Made by a program: the position numbers and the translations under genes. This document shows, piece after piece, positions 25,002 to 37,661 of a stretch of 64,000 nt of DNA. Each line of letters opens with the position of its first letter. Position 1 is the stretch's first letter. A model generated the notes under the pieces. The model was not told the origin of the DNA. It saw nothing but the letters and a program-made list of their open reading frames with translations, and searched no databases. The DNA lies in NCBI GenBank assembly GCA_035578155.1, contig JAPWDM010000001.1:90285576-90349575 (forward strand), given 5' to 3'. The DNA comes from Brachynemurus nebulosus (Eukaryota > Arthropoda > Insecta > Neuroptera > Myrmeleontidae).

Positions 25002-26094
25002 CAGTCGCGGCGATAGCGGGCCCGCAGGGCCCGCGTTGCGGGTGGGCCCCGAGCATATTTGGGGCCAGCAGGGCCCGCGTTGCGGGTGGGCCCCGGGCAT
25101 ATTGGGGGCCCGCAAGACAGCAGGAAAAAATAATTTTTTATATTAACTGTACTGATTTTATAGATTTTAATTTTATTGTATTCTAACTGTACCAATTCAA
25201 TCTTTTTTAACCGATCCATATTATTTTTTTTATTTTTCATGGACAATATGTAGACAACCAATAACTCTTACTAACAGATTCCAGTTCTCCGAACAAACGT
25301 AATTGCTGCGTACATAAAAAAAGTTGTCATTTAGAGACGTCCAACAGTGTTTATACGGTTTCAGTTAACAGTTGCATATGAAAATATTGCATTAATGCTA
25401 CAATGGGGTGTACCAGTTGAAATATTCATTTCACTTACAAATTTTACAGTTTTGAAAAAGAAAACACATGACAAGCATTTGGGATAATTTCAAAGGACTA
25501 TTATACCCTTGAATAAAAATTCCAGATCTTTTTGATTTTATTATTTATAAGTATATCTATAATAGATACTAAAAAAGTTTGTTTGACACGTTTTTGGTAA
25601 AATATGATATTTGCAACCAGTAGGTCAAAAAACAATAAAAATAATATTAACAATACATAACTATAAAAAGAACGATAGGTTTAGAATTTTAAAAATTAAA
25701 CAACAATGCACCAGATGTAAAATTTTGAAAATTTTCTTACTTGCCAAAAAAATCAAACAGTATATAATTATTTGCCTCAGTACTTCAAAGTTTTATTACC
25801 CTAAACGTACATATTTTTTGAAAGGTTTTATTACCCCAACTTTAATCAGTTTGTCGGATAAATAGATTGGTCATGATAGATATTATTTACGTGAATCATG
25901 GTATATGTATATTTGATGTGTACCGTTAGCTACCCCCATGGCTCACCTAACGGTCTATTGCATTTTGCCCCTTCTGTTACCGCTCTCCCTTCCTGCCGAT
26001 TCATTCTGCTGATTGCAAACATTTTTTCACCCCTAAAAAAGGGCCGCTACGAAAATCTTGCGGGAGGGCCCCGAAGGCCTTAGTGCCGCTACTG
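25002..26094. mobile_element. non-autonomous hAT element with 8-bp target duplication
   Basis: The ends are CAGTCGCGGC (left) and, on the reverse strand, CAGTAGCGGC (right). The identical octamer catgaaat flanks both sides (24994-25001 and 26095-26102). An 8-bp duplication with CAG-starting ends is the hallmark of the hAT superfamily. The left subterminal region contains a GC-rich direct repeat of about 63 bp (25021-25113, with gggcccgcgttgcgggtggg). The right end is also GC-rich (ggagggccccgaaggcctt). The interior (25120-25980) is AT-rich, with an 84-codon plus-strand frame that shows no hAT transposase motif, so it is non-autonomous. Confidence 0.85.
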
Positions 26095-26102
26095 CATGAA
26101 AT

Positions 26103-26970
26103 CATTTTCATTCGGTAAAATATTACTATATATATTTTCTTGGACAAAGATAAACTGGCTTCATTGGCCTTTTTTACTAAGTAATTTTAAATCTGACTTC
26201 CAGGTCTCTTAATGATCAGAGTAAACTAGCCCCGAACTTTGCAGGGGCTTAATTTACGTTTTTTCTATTGAAATAGTAAAAAATGAAGGATGACTACCCC
26301 ATAAAAATCGATGAACATCAAAATTATGAATAATAATCTAATTTGTAGATACTGTGTGCACGTAATATTTAAATATTTAAGAAAAAAATGACAAAAATAA
26401 TAATAATTAAATTTTATAAATATGTATATAAATAGAGTGTACTCTTGTACTGAAGTATACGTGAGTACACACTACATTTTTACTTTTCTTATGTACTAAA
26501 ACTTATTTCTATGCAGGTATAAGAATGGCTCTTACTTATGGAGATATAAAAAAGATGAAATAGGAACAGGGAAAAAAGTCTCGAAAACGGAGACTCTAGG
26601 CTTGCTTATGTTAGAAATTCAGACGTGATTCCGTAACACTTTCGTTTACAGAAGTGTAGATCGAGGCGATCTCAATTATAGAGTCGTGCATAAAAATTCC
26701 AGTAAATACTTAATAAAACTAATAATAACATAGAGCTCTTTTAGAACTAATCACAAAATATTATAGAAATATCCTTTTTTAAGTTAATCGGCATTATTTA
26801 TTTCTGAAATTAGACCAATGTAAGTATAACAATAAAAGTACCTATTAAAAAATTTTTTCGTAGTTTTTCATGTATTTTTTTAAAAAAATTATACTAAATT
26901 TGACAGATCAATAAATTAAATGCTAATGAAAAATTATTTGACATAAAAATGAATAATAATTTAACGTTTT
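26103..26970. other. AT-rich DNA, no gene recognised
   Basis: No supported coding region or RNA gene between the two hAT elements. Confidence 0.35.
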
Positions 26971-26978
26971 ATCTAGAG

Positions 26979-27574
26979 CAGTGGTTCCCAAACTTCTTTG
27001 TCTCATCGACCCCTTGTCATGATTTTCAATTTTAGATAGACCCCTTGAGAAATTCACAAATTCCGTAACATCTTGGGAAATATTGGCGGCGCAAAGATTA
27101 CACGAGCGCTCCTGGTTTTTTTAAATTAGAAGCTGTATCAAGTAAAAATTTTTGTGTACGCTTAATTGTCGATAGAAATATATATGTACAAATTAGGTGC
27201 GAATTACTATAGATTTTATATCTCCAATTAAAAGTACACATATATTTTTACTTGATACTAGTTCTAATTTTACCACCAGAGGCGTGAGTGAGAATCTTTA
27301 CGTCGCCAATAATTCATCCGATGACCTTTTTGTTTTGCTCTCGACGTAAATATGAATGTAATGTAATTGGGCTTACGTTGCTAGGTAGCAATCAAAAAAA
27401 AAAGTCACCAACCTCACACTTTTACATTTTAGCCAAGCCAACCTACTTTACTGTATGCTTGCTATAGACCCCCATTTCCATCTCATCGACCCCCATTTTT
27501 TTCAATAACGTGGATACCTTACAGGTCGTTTTCGACCCCTAGGGGTGTGATATAGGCCACATTCGGAACCACTG
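26979..27574. mobile_element. non-autonomous hAT element, second family
   Basis: The left end is CAGTGGTTCCCAAAC and the right end, on the reverse strand, is CAGTGGTTCCGAATG. Flanking octamers are atctagag (26971-26978) and acctagag (27575-27582), one mismatch apart. CAGTGGTTC-type ends with an 8-bp duplication are characteristic of hAT elements. Subterminal repeats of ctcatcgacccc occur on both sides (27001 and 27481). No transposase remains. Confidence 0.85.
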
Positions 27575-27582
27575 ACCTAGAG

Positions 27583-28960
27583 AGTTCCAATATCATTGGA
27601 CAACAGTGTATACACATAGAAACGTATGTTGCGACTTTATGTACAGATAAGTGATAACCGACCCTTATTGACCGTTTCGGGAACCAATTTACTCAAGTAA
27701 GAAAAGTCAACGCGGTGCTCCTGAAAAATTTAGAAACCAGTTTACCTACTCTGATTTTCTTAACTAAGATATTTTATAAACAAAATATGATTAACCTCTT
27801 CGCTACTGATATACAATATATAGTACACAGACATGTACATCATCAAATTTAGGGGTATGTTAACATCATTTTTTAATTGAGAAAAATTAAAAAATTCTTA
27901 ATATTATTTAAAATTACTAAAATACGCTTACTTAAAGATGTAAGATTACAAATTTTAATTAAAATAAAGCTTGTTTAAAATAATGTCCAGTATGCTGGAT
28001 AAAGGTACACTCATTGATGTAAAAAAATTTTTAAAAATCAGTAGTGAAGATGATAATTAACAAAATAAGTGATTTATGTTTTTTTTTTTTTTTTTTTTTT
28101 CTATAAAAACTCGTGTAGTAAACTTGTTGGGTGTTTGAGTAGCAGGAACCGAATTAATAGTAGGATCACCAACAGATTCTGCACATCTGAAAAAAAATAA
28201 TTTTAATTATTAAAAGTATAGTTTAATGGGTGGTTTTTTTTCGAATTCAAAGACTTATGACTAACATACTATTCCCTAAATTTCTTTAAAATACTACAAA
28301 ATTTCTATTTTTCTCTATTTATGTATTTTTTTTAGTAACTGTATTAATAATAATAATGTGGTTTAACGCTCGTTTTTAAGACTACCCGTCTATAACAAAC
28401 GCCACCCGCATCATTATTTGTATGCTTTATTTACAATTTACACATTTTACACGCGTTACGTTATACATTTTCTGATGTGGGTGGAACTCGTATTATTTAT
28501 AATTATCTTCGCAAATTTTAGGGAAATTTATGCAACTTTTCATTCCGCTGTCTCTCTTTGCTTGACAATCTAAACATTTTCAGCACCCCCATATCGCACC
28601 TGAAAACATAAATACATAATATAAATTTATTATTAATGAATAAAGAAACCCAAAATTTTGTAATTTATAATAGTACCGTGCAATTAGACCCAAACCTCAA
28701 CATCCAAAGTAACAGTTTCACTTCAACTCCAAATTGTTCTATACAGTCCACATATTGTTTGGTAAAAAGTTACACCATTTTGAGCGTCGCGGTTTGGGGG
28801 AGGAGGGTAGAAGCAGGCAAATTAACGGTTTTTGTCAGTTTTTTTAAATATTTCGAAAACTATGCAGTTTAACGCAAAAAGTGCCTATACAAAAATAATC
28901 TACATTAAATTGCGAACAAAAATAGTCCTATGCATAATCTTGCTGATGTGAAGAGTTCCA
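27583..28960. other. AT-rich DNA, no gene recognised
   Basis: A T-homopolymer of about 24 lies at 28078-28101. The imperfectly inverted phrases gccacccgcatca (28400) and tgatgtgggtgg (28472) could be remains of another foldback. No gene is recognised. Confidence 0.35.
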
Positions 28961-29445
28961 GAGTTATGGAGGGTGTAAAAGTAGCAATTTTTAGTATTTG
29001 GAAAAAATATGGCACATTATCACTAAGGAAACTAATTTTTTTTTTATACAGGATTCTGTTTTGTAAAAGGAAATTACGATTAGTCTTCTTCAAACAAAGC
29101 ACCCTCCTCTTCTAAATCTTCGTCTATGATGTTCGTATCCCTGTTATCATATCCTAGGCCTGAGCAATTACCGCATATACTTGAGCAGTTTAGATCACTC
29201 TTTCTGCATTCGCAGTTACGGAAGCATTCGTCTTTACAAGCGCACACTATGAGGAAAAGTAATTCCTCGGGAGCTGCAGGACGTGCTGTTATAATTGGTC
29301 TCAGGTGTTCGTCAATCTTCTTCCATCCCCACTCGAGCGGATTCTTCTTATTCTTATTCAGCCACTACTGCACCTGGTGATAGGTGCAGCAGTGGCTAAG
29401 AATACTAAAAATTGCTACTTTTACACCCTCCGTAACTCTGAAAAA
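28961..29445. repeat. inverted repeat pair, about 40-bp arms
   Basis: The arm at about 28967-29006 (cagagttatggagggtgtaa, then aagtagcaatttttagtatt) is repeated inverted at about 29402-29441 with one mismatch (acgg for atgg). The 395-bp interior contains no recognisable gene, though it holds a short self-complementary stretch (gccactactgcacc / ggtgcagcagtggc at 29361-29397). It is probably a MITE, but terminal duplications are not evident. Confidence 0.65.
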
Positions 29446-29647
29446 ATCATTTTTTATAAAAGTATACAAATTACCAGCTGGCCTCAAAGTTTTTCATCCT
29501 ATGAGCAAAAGAATTAATAAGTGCACAAATTAGAGTAAAAAAAACGAACGGACATTTCATTTGTTCTATTTTATCAGTGTATTTACTTAATTGTATCAAA
29601 ATATAAAGGTTAATTATTTCTATTTGAAAAATTTATTATTTATATTA

Positions 29648-30103
29648 AGACGGTTCTACACGATGCTACGAACACCTTCCAACATTGGACGTTCGATGGT
29701 TCACCGCATCGTGTGGCCGTTGTTCGAACCTACGAGTGTCCAATGTCGAGCGTCAAACATTCGCATTTGGCCATGTCCCGCTCGATGTCGGTATTCTTGC
29801 ACCGAGTCAAAGGGATGCTTCGAACGTTTGAAGGTTAATGTTGGTTGCGTTGGTTGGTTCGACTCAGCAGCTGCACGACTCGTTCATGTGAAGAGAGACA
29901 ACATCAGTGTATAACATTAGAGATAACATCAGACAGATAACAGCCTCGTCCACTGAGTACCAACACATCATCATTCGTATTGGATCAAACATTCGATTCA
30001 CCGTGTAGCAGATACATTCGTCGCACCAACTATCGAACTTAATTGCCTCAAACGTTCGATCGAACGTTGGAAGGAACGTTCGTAGCATCGTGTAGAACCC
30101 GCT
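29648..30103. mobile_element. Harbinger-like MITE (TTA target duplication)
   Basis: Both ends read AG-N-N-GGTTCTACACGATGCTA inwards, and ccttccaac follows within 10 bases. TTA flanks each end (29645-29647 and 30104-30106). A 3-bp TTA duplication with short terminal inverted repeats fits PIF/Harbinger MITEs. The interior is rich in cgttcga-type repeats, giving further self-complementarity. No coding region is intact. Confidence 0.7.
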
Positions 30104-30377
30104 TTATTCTAAAACCGGAATTTATTTTTAACATAAAATAGAACAGTAACAACGAGTAATAATTTTACAAAAGACAAAAATATTAATAAATATTAAAAAA
30201 AAAAAAAACTTACCTTTACATAATAAGGGTTGGCTTTCTGACTTTCTCACTAGCACTGTTAAAAGAAGAAGTATTCCAAAAAAGCCGTAAAAATTCAAGA
30301 TATTCTAAATAAAACTAATATTAACAAATAAAAAATAAATTATTGCCCAAAAACACTAAAAAATTGTAATGATAATA
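30104..30377. other. AT-rich DNA between two transposons
   Basis: No feature is recognised apart from an A run at about 30197-30210. Confidence 0.35.
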
Positions 30378-32023
30378 CGGGTATGTCCACGGTAGCTCAC
30401 GTTACCAAGTGAATCAAAATTTAAGAGTTTTTGTATTATAACAACACTAAGTTAAAACATTTTTCAATCGGAATTTTTCCTAGTATTAACATGATGATCT
30501 GCTTTTACCATCATTTTTTTTTAAAGCTTTTGAATTGTCCACAACTGAAATAATAATTTAAACATTTTGGTAACTCACGTTACAAAAAAGGGACAGTACA
30601 AAATTTACTTTGGAGTCAATTGCTTTTTTCTGCTCCCGATTCAAAGTTACAAGAATAATTTTTTTTTATATTCAACCTGTGTGTGTTATATAGAAGATGA
30701 TAAGTTTGTCAAAATTTTCCTATGCCTGTAGAAGACTTTATTATTAAAATCCCATATCAATGTCGGTAACTCACGTTACATTTTGTCTTCATTGGAAAAT
30801 CGTTTGAAAACAGTTATATAAAATAATTATTATTTGTATACATTACTCAAATCAATGTATACAGTTTTTAAAAGAATATTTTACAATCTTGAAGCCCTTT
30901 TTTATTTAGAAGTAATTTTAGAAAAGAAGAATTTAGGCAAACAAATTAAGCGACACATATGAAATACTAGGAAAGTTTTATTATTACTAAATATCAGAAT
31001 AACAGAACAATTTTATAATACCTGCTATAAACTATAAAATACTAGTCTTAAACAATAGAAGTTTTAAACAGAAGGTGAAAAAGTAGCCTATTTATTTTAA
31101 TCCTACAATTTATAGTAGACTGTCTTATAATACTGGTTAAAACATTTCTAAATTCATAATGGGAAACCCTTACTGTTTTTTTACTTCTCTTTAATATCAA
31201 CTGGTTTTTTAAACTTGTAGTACATCCTACCACCTTTCATTTCAATTTCTGGGTAAAAAAGTTTCAAAGAAGACATTTAAAACCTGTTAACACTAACAAA
31301 AGTAACGTCATTTTCATCTATTTTGAAAAGTTTGTTATTTTGTCCAGAAACACACTTCAAACACATAACTTTTACTTCAGGGATGGCATCCTCATTACTC
31401 TGGCACACATCATTTCTCGAATAAAGAAACAACTAAAGAAACAACTCCTATTTAAGAAACTCCGTAACGTGAGTTACCAGAATGGTAACTCACGTTACAT
31501 TTTTAGGTACCTTAAATTTACATTTTTGTTTTTTGTAAAAATATAAAAAAATAGTTCTGCAATCAATGAGTTATTTGTGAAGAGAATACAAAAAATCATA
31601 TGTCTGAGTCCAATTTTCTAAAAGTTACAGAAACAAATTAATGTTTTGGTAACTTACGTTACAGTTACTGGGTTGCTAATCTTTCATCCATTTCATAATT
31701 ATATGAAATTAGTTTGAAGTAAAAGCTTTAGGGTTATAGTTACCTTAGATCCTGTAGATTGTTGTTCTTGTATCAAAACGTCTCAACTTTCAACTATAAC
31801 TGTAACATTATTCTTAAAAAGGATACAAAAAATCAACACACCATTAACAATCAACATTGCCACCAAACAACTGGCAAAAAAACAAACAAAACACAAGTTC
31901 CCTGCAAAAACACAGTGGTGCCCACTTCCTACATCTAATACACAACACAATACCAGTAATATTATAATTTTATCATATTTTTTATTTTTTTATGTTATGG
32001 ACCTTTTGGTATGGACAGACCCA
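30378..32023. mobile_element. putative decayed DNA transposon with repeated GTAACTCACGTTAC motif
   Basis: The ends cGGGTATGTCCA (left) and, on the reverse strand, tGGGTCTGTCCA (right) form a short inverted repeat, and both are flanked by TA. Inside, the near-palindrome GTAACTCACGTTAC or a one-base variant occurs at 30392, 30570, 30766, 31464 (inverted), 31485 and 31650. On the minus strand near 31180-31400, a broken reading frame includes NNKLFKIDENDVTFVSVNRF and a GGRMYYKFKKPVD stretch. This has the feel of a decayed transposon-encoded domain that I cannot name. Boundaries and superfamily are tentative. Confidence 0.5.
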
Positions 32024-33130
32024 TACGCTTAAACTGATTATTAGAAAATTTGATAACAATGGCGCCTAACGAAACAAGAAAAATAACAAACAAATAGCTA
32101 GCGAAGTAGAAACGATTACCGTATTAAGAAATGTTTCCGCAAAATAAAGTAAACCGCGATATTTTAATTAATTTCTGCACAAATTTAAGTAAATTGCTAA
32201 TTTAACTACATATTATTTAAACTGTTTATTTTAAATCATTTAAATACAAACGTTTGTTGTGTTTGTTACAAAAAGTACGCATGTGAATTTTAATGAATTT
32301 ACCGGTAGATAGCGGGCCAGTTCGTTCGTAACGCTATCAAAATTAAAAAAGGTATAAAAGAAAAACTATGTCCCAGGAACATTGATAAACATTTTAAAAG
32401 ACTATTGTAAATACACTTGACATTAGTAATAACAATGGTAATATAAAACAAAAATTTTATTAATTTTTCGAAACCCACTGTAGGAGTTTTTGGACTGTCA
32501 GAGGGGTTATATTTTGGCCCTGCTGGAGTAAGGGGACTGCTAGAGGTACATTTTATTTTTTTGTAATTTCCATCCACCTGATTGATATTGGCGATTATTT
32601 GAAAAAGACATCCACCATCCCGCCAATTGATATTTATATTCATAAAACATCTCGGAACAACTTCCAAAAGAAAAATCTTGTATGTAAATTTTTGCATTTT
32701 GACAGGCTTTTTCTTGGTAAATTTACTGTATTAATATTTGCTGGCTAAATGTCTCCACAGTGTGGAAGGATATTTTTTCAAAAAAGTCACGTACTGAAAT
32801 CATGATTAGTATTACTTGTTATATTAATTTGCTATCGTCCTTTATTATTACTTACTATTTATTGTACTTTTTTCCTATAATTATGCTTTTTATTTTCCTA
32901 TATTTCATTAATAAAATGAATTATATGTATTATGTTTTTGTATTTTATTTATATATGTACATACATACAATAGTCAAGTTACTATTTAAAAAATTCGTCA
33001 AGTGCGTGTTTTGGACACGCACTAAGTAATGTCACCTCAGTGAAAGTGTTAATTTATGATTTTTTGGCTCGTTTTTTTAAGTACAGTGAGAATACAGCTC
33101 TCTTGCGTTTATTCAATAGGTATATGCATG
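32024..33130. other. AT-rich DNA; one unassigned minus-strand open frame and a perfect hairpin
   Basis: A 132-codon ATG-initiated minus-strand frame at 32299-32697 matches no family I recognise, and its second half is hydrophobic. At 33001-33023 a perfect 9-bp stem (agtgcgtgt / acacgcact) encloses a 5-base loop, unusual in such AT-rich sequence. No gene can be supported. Confidence 0.35.
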
Positions 33131-33180
33131 TACAACTCTATAATTATTATATTATATATTATTATTATTTTTTTTTTTTA
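33131..33180. repeat. imperfect (TAA)n / poly(A) tail of I-like element 1
   Basis: On the minus strand, the 3' end of the element runs through about 13 A residues into AAT repeats that are interrupted (attatattatatattattatt on the plus strand). This marks the left limit of the retrotransposon nest and the junction with ordinary AT-rich DNA. Confidence 0.8.
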
Positions 33181-33354
33181 ATTAAAATTGGGACACTGCT
33201 GCCGGTGGATGGCGCGGCCAGCAGCACCCGGCGGCATCGCCAACTAAGGGCATGCGCCGCCAAAACGAGAGATAAAAACATACACAAAACAGACAGGAAC
33301 ACATAAATGCGATAGACAAGGGACAAAACATACACATAATAAAATCCATCGATG

Positions 33355-33854
33355 GGCCCTGCCATCCCAGGGCTTAAAAGGAGCGGACAGTCCTTGGTGA
33401 CGGTACGATAAGTACTAGACAAAGCGTCCGGTCACCAAGGCCTGGAAGCCATCGCTGGAACTCCCTCCGAGGTGTAAACGGCCACGGAGTGGAGGAACCT
33501 GACTAGAACAACACGAAATATCACAGAAGAGTATCACAAAAATATATCACAGACAGAACTTATTGCGTCACTGGGAGGCCACAAGCCGACCAGTGAAACA
33601 ATAAGGAGTTAAAACAATACCGCTGTAGAGCCATAACAACAGGCCTACAGCGGCATAAAAAAAATATCACAGATGGAAGAACAAATGATGTACCACCTCG
33701 GGTGTAAAAGGCCCTCGGTAGTACATCGTTAAAAAGAAATAACAACAACAAAACAACACGTATAAATAACAACAGTACCACTAAGGGTGTAAAAGGCCCT
33801 CAGTGGCATAACGAGAGACTAAAAGTACCCTGCCAGACCAGCTGGAACAGGGTA
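33355..33854 (-). other. 3' UTR hairpin array of I-like copy 1
   Basis: This 500-bp stretch holds the same ordered series of hairpins described for the copy at 47935-48427. Examples are ccttggtgac/gtcaccaagg around 33392-33445, the ccgctgtag/ctacagcgg pair near 33620-33655, and the taccctg/cagggta pair ending at 33854. In this copy two stems have a mismatch (gtagtacatc and ccctcagtgg), as expected for a dead element. Confidence 0.7.
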
Positions 33855-33981
33855 TGGTCAATAAATAAGACGAACACAAAAATCTTTGAAACACATAAGT
33901 TAAAATCGCTGAATGAAATAAAATTTACTGTCGGGGGAGATAAAAAGAGACGACTTTCTAAAATTTAGAGATGTAATGCCC

Positions 33982-36900
33982 CTAAAGCCTCTGAAGAAGA
34001 TGCGAATTTCGGAGAAATTCAAGCATCTTTCTTTCAGAGGCAGCATCATAAGCAAGAGCTTCGGCTACACTTTCTGGGAGCTGCAACCTCTGGCGCAATG
34101 GCGCAAAGGTTACACATTCCTCAACTATATGCCTCACGGTCAGCGCCGTCCCGCAGGCGGCGCACCTTGGCTGATCCTCACCGGCGAGAAGATGACGATG
34201 TGTTAACGCCGTGTGGCCCAAGCGTAAACGCGTCAGGGCCACACTCTCTCGCCGGCTCAGATTTACAGGTGCCGGAGTTCTTCGAACATCAGGTTTCACC
34301 TGTTTGAGCTTCGCCGTGAGGTTGTTCCACTCACGTTGCCATTTCTGATCGATCGCCGATCTAATGCACACTCTCAGATCTTCTGGGCGAATGGCAATGT
34401 CCTGTGGCTCACCGACTTCGGCTGCATGACGTGCTGCCTAGTCGGCGAGTTCATTGCCCGGTATCCCTACATGTCCGGGAATCCAAAAGAAGGTGATAGA
34501 CTTTAGGCGGAGCATGTAGAGACACGTTCGGATGTTCTGCACCAGTGTATCGATGGTATGAGAGTGGCAGATCGCTTGCAACGCGCTCAACGAGTCGGAA
34601 CAAATGAGGAATGCGCTATCTTCGGATGTTTGACAGAATCGCAGGGCTTGCAGAATAGCAAATAATTCTGCAGTATACATAGTGGCCTGGGGAGGAAGTG
34701 ACCAAGCGTGAGGATCGTCACGAATGACGATGGCACTTCCAACACCCGTAGCTGTTTTCGAACCATCTGTGTATATGCAGAGAGAGTCAAGTTCGCTAAT
34801 GATCTTATAAAAGCGGGATCGATATTCGAATGAACTGGTCTCCTCCTTGTTTCGACCAGTCAGGTCGAAACGACACCTTACGTTAGGGATCAGCCAAGGA
34901 GGTACTTCCATAGGACGTTTGGGAAGTACCTTGGCGAACTGTAAGTGCAGACTCTCTAATAACTCCTGCGTTCGAACGGCCACTGGTCGACTTATGGTGG
35001 GACGTCGACCGTAGAGCTCCTGTAAACGGTATCTGAATAGAGTCGGGTGATTGATATGCGTAGGTGTTGCATATACCCCCGCTGCATAATTGAGCAAGAG
35101 ACGCTCACGTCTCAGTCGCAGCGGAGGGAGACCTGACTCTACGCAGAGGCTCATAGAAGGGCTCGTTCGAAATGCTCCCGTAGCCAGTCGTATGCCTGCA
35201 TGGTGAACAGGATCTAGGAGTAAGAGCGCAGACGCCCGGGCGGAGGAGTAAGCAATGCTGCCGTAATCAATCCTAGTCAGAACTAGCGATTGATACAGGC
35301 GAAGCAACGACTCCCGGCCCGCACCCCACGATGCACCAGCCAAGCACTTAAGCATGTTTATTGTCCTGCGACAACTCGCAGCTAAGGCTTGGAGGTGTGG
35401 GCGCCACGTAAGTTGTTTGTCGAATATGAGTCCTAGAAACCTGACGCTATCAACGCACTGGAGATTGGATCCTTTTAAATTTAGGACAGGATCCGGATGT
35501 GCGTTGCGCTTTCTGCAGAAGTGAACCACCGATGTCTTTTGTGGTGAGAAACGAAAACCAAGAGTTTCTGCAGAAGTCACCACTTCGTTGATGCCTTGTT
35601 GCAGCCGTTGTTGGATATCCTCGATGGAATCGGCTGCATAGAATATGGTGAGGTCATCAACGTACAAGCAACGACGAATTGGGGCTGAAGCTGCTATATG
35701 ACTGACTGCGATGGAAAACAAGGTGACACTAATGGTGGAGCCTTGAGGAACACCATTCTCCTGGGAGTGGGCCTCAGACTCAGTGTCACCTACCCGGACA
35801 CGAAAAGTGCGGTCAGTCAGAAAACTTTTTACGAACTGAGGGAGGTTACCTCTTAAACCCCAGTCGTGCAGCTTCTTGAGAATGCCATACCTCCAGGTCA
35901 TATCATGAGCTTTCTCCAAATCAAAGAACACGGCCACAAGGTGTTTTCGTTGGAGAAAGGCGTCTTGAATGGCATTCTCGAGGCGAACAAGATGGTTCGT
36001 AGTTGAATGGTATCGGCGGAACCCACATTGATGTTTAGGTATAAGGTTGTGGGATTCCAGCTATCAGACGAGACGGTTGTTCACCATTTTTTCCAATACC
36101 TTGCTGAAACAGCAAGTCAAGGATATTGGACGGTAGCTAGTTAGTTGCGATGAATCTTTACCCTCTTTTAGCAGCGGAATGATGGAAGCTTCTCGCCACT
36201 GTGGAGGGTAAACGCCTTGCCTAAAAATTTCGTTGTACAGATCCAGCAACCTACACTTACCAGGATAAGGCAGGTTCCGGATCATGGCGTAGGGGATCTC
36301 ATCAGGTCCAGGGGAAGTGTCCCCAGATCCCCGAAGCACCTCCAGTAATTCTTGCATAGAAAACGGTTGGTTATACTGGAGGGATTCATCTGAGAAAAAA
36401 TCAAGATCGTTTTGTTCGTGTTCGATCTTGATCCGCAGGAAGTCCGGGTCATAATTCTGGGAGCTACTGACGCGCTCAAAGTGCTTAGCTAAGCAATTAG
36501 CTATTTCCGCGCGTTCAGTGATGTTTCGACCGTCGACGATGAGAAGGGAGGGCATTGGTGAACGGGAGGATTTCCCTATAATGGCCCTCACTCTTCTCCA
36601 TACCTCTGAGTTGGTGGTGGAGGTATTAATGGCCGAAACATATTGCTCCCATGATAGCCTCTTTTGCTCTTTTATAGTTCTTTTACAACGTGCTTGAGCA
36701 CGTTTGTAGGCTATCACATTTTCCTGCGTGGGGCGACGTCTGAGTTCGTTGTACGCCCGCTTTTTCTCTGCAACTGCTACACTCACGACTTGATTCCACC
36801 ATGGTACGTGACGTTTGGCTGGAACGTTGGACGACTTCGTTATACTCTGATATGCTGCTTCAGTGACACTGGAGGACATTTGCTCCACATCATCTTCTAC

Positions 36901-37637
36901 GTCTCCAGTCAGCTCGGGTGTACGGAATGAGTCAGCGTACATCTCCCAGTCAGCTTGACGGAGACGCCATCAATTGAATGTGGAGTCATCGGCGTGGTAC
37001 TGTTCAGTATGATTGGAATATGGTCACTGCCGTATGAATCAGACGCCAGCGTCCATTCATAACGGTGTGCCATGACCGGTGAGCCGAGTGATAAGTCGAT
37101 AGCCGACAGCTCACCGTTTCTTGCGTTAATGAAAGTACCTTGACCGCTATTCAACAAGACCGCTTCAGACTCATCTAGAAACCGTTCTATGAGTCTTCCA
37201 CGGGCGTCTCTTGTGCTACAGCCCCACATGGGGCTGTGAGCATTGAAATCTCCTAGTAACAAAAATGGACGTGGTAACTGTAAGGTAAGCTCGGTCAGGG
37301 ATTCGACATTCCAGTCGAAGTCTGGTAAATAGACCGAGCATACTGTGGACTGGGGCGGTTTTAAAAATTGTACAGCAATAGCTTGTAGGGGGGTGTTTAA
37401 TGGGTGGTCCCGGAAGGGGACGCCATCTTTTATAATGATGGCAACACCCCCCCTCGCCCTGATGTCTGGCTGTACGTTGTGCCGGCGGATATGGTAATTT
37501 TTTATTGAAAATTGTTCCGCCGGCCGTAAATGTGTCTCTTGGAGGCACACGCACATAGGCGTGTGCTCAGCCAGAAGCATCTGCAATTCACAGTAATGAT
37601 GTTTTACACCATTACAGTTCCATTGTATGATCGCCAT
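33982..37637 (-). pseudogene. I-like ORF2 (APE endonuclease / RT / RNase H), disrupted
   Basis: This is the counterpart of the intact 1220-residue ORF2 at 48560-52222. It starts with ATG at 37637 and reads the endonuclease (QWNCNG, QETHL, LLGDFNAHSPMWG, SDHIPI). A deletion of about 16 bp near 36968 then shifts the frame just after the endonuclease. The RT part continues at 36942 and meets tandem stops at about 36061-36066, where intact copies have two tryptophans before LES. The YVDD and RNase H region follows in the same frame to a further stop at 34438-34440 (glutamine codon in the other copies), and the C-terminal zinc knuckle region ends at 33982. It has at least one frameshift and two nonsense sites, so it is inactive. 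Confidence 0.95.
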
Positions 37638-37661
37638 TTTTGCTACTACATCGGGTTGCTC

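Noticed and set aside
32299..32697. A 132-codon minus-strand ATG frame
   Set aside because: No recognisable domain, no splice or promoter evidence, and AT-rich composition; chance or a lost remnant is more likely than a gene.
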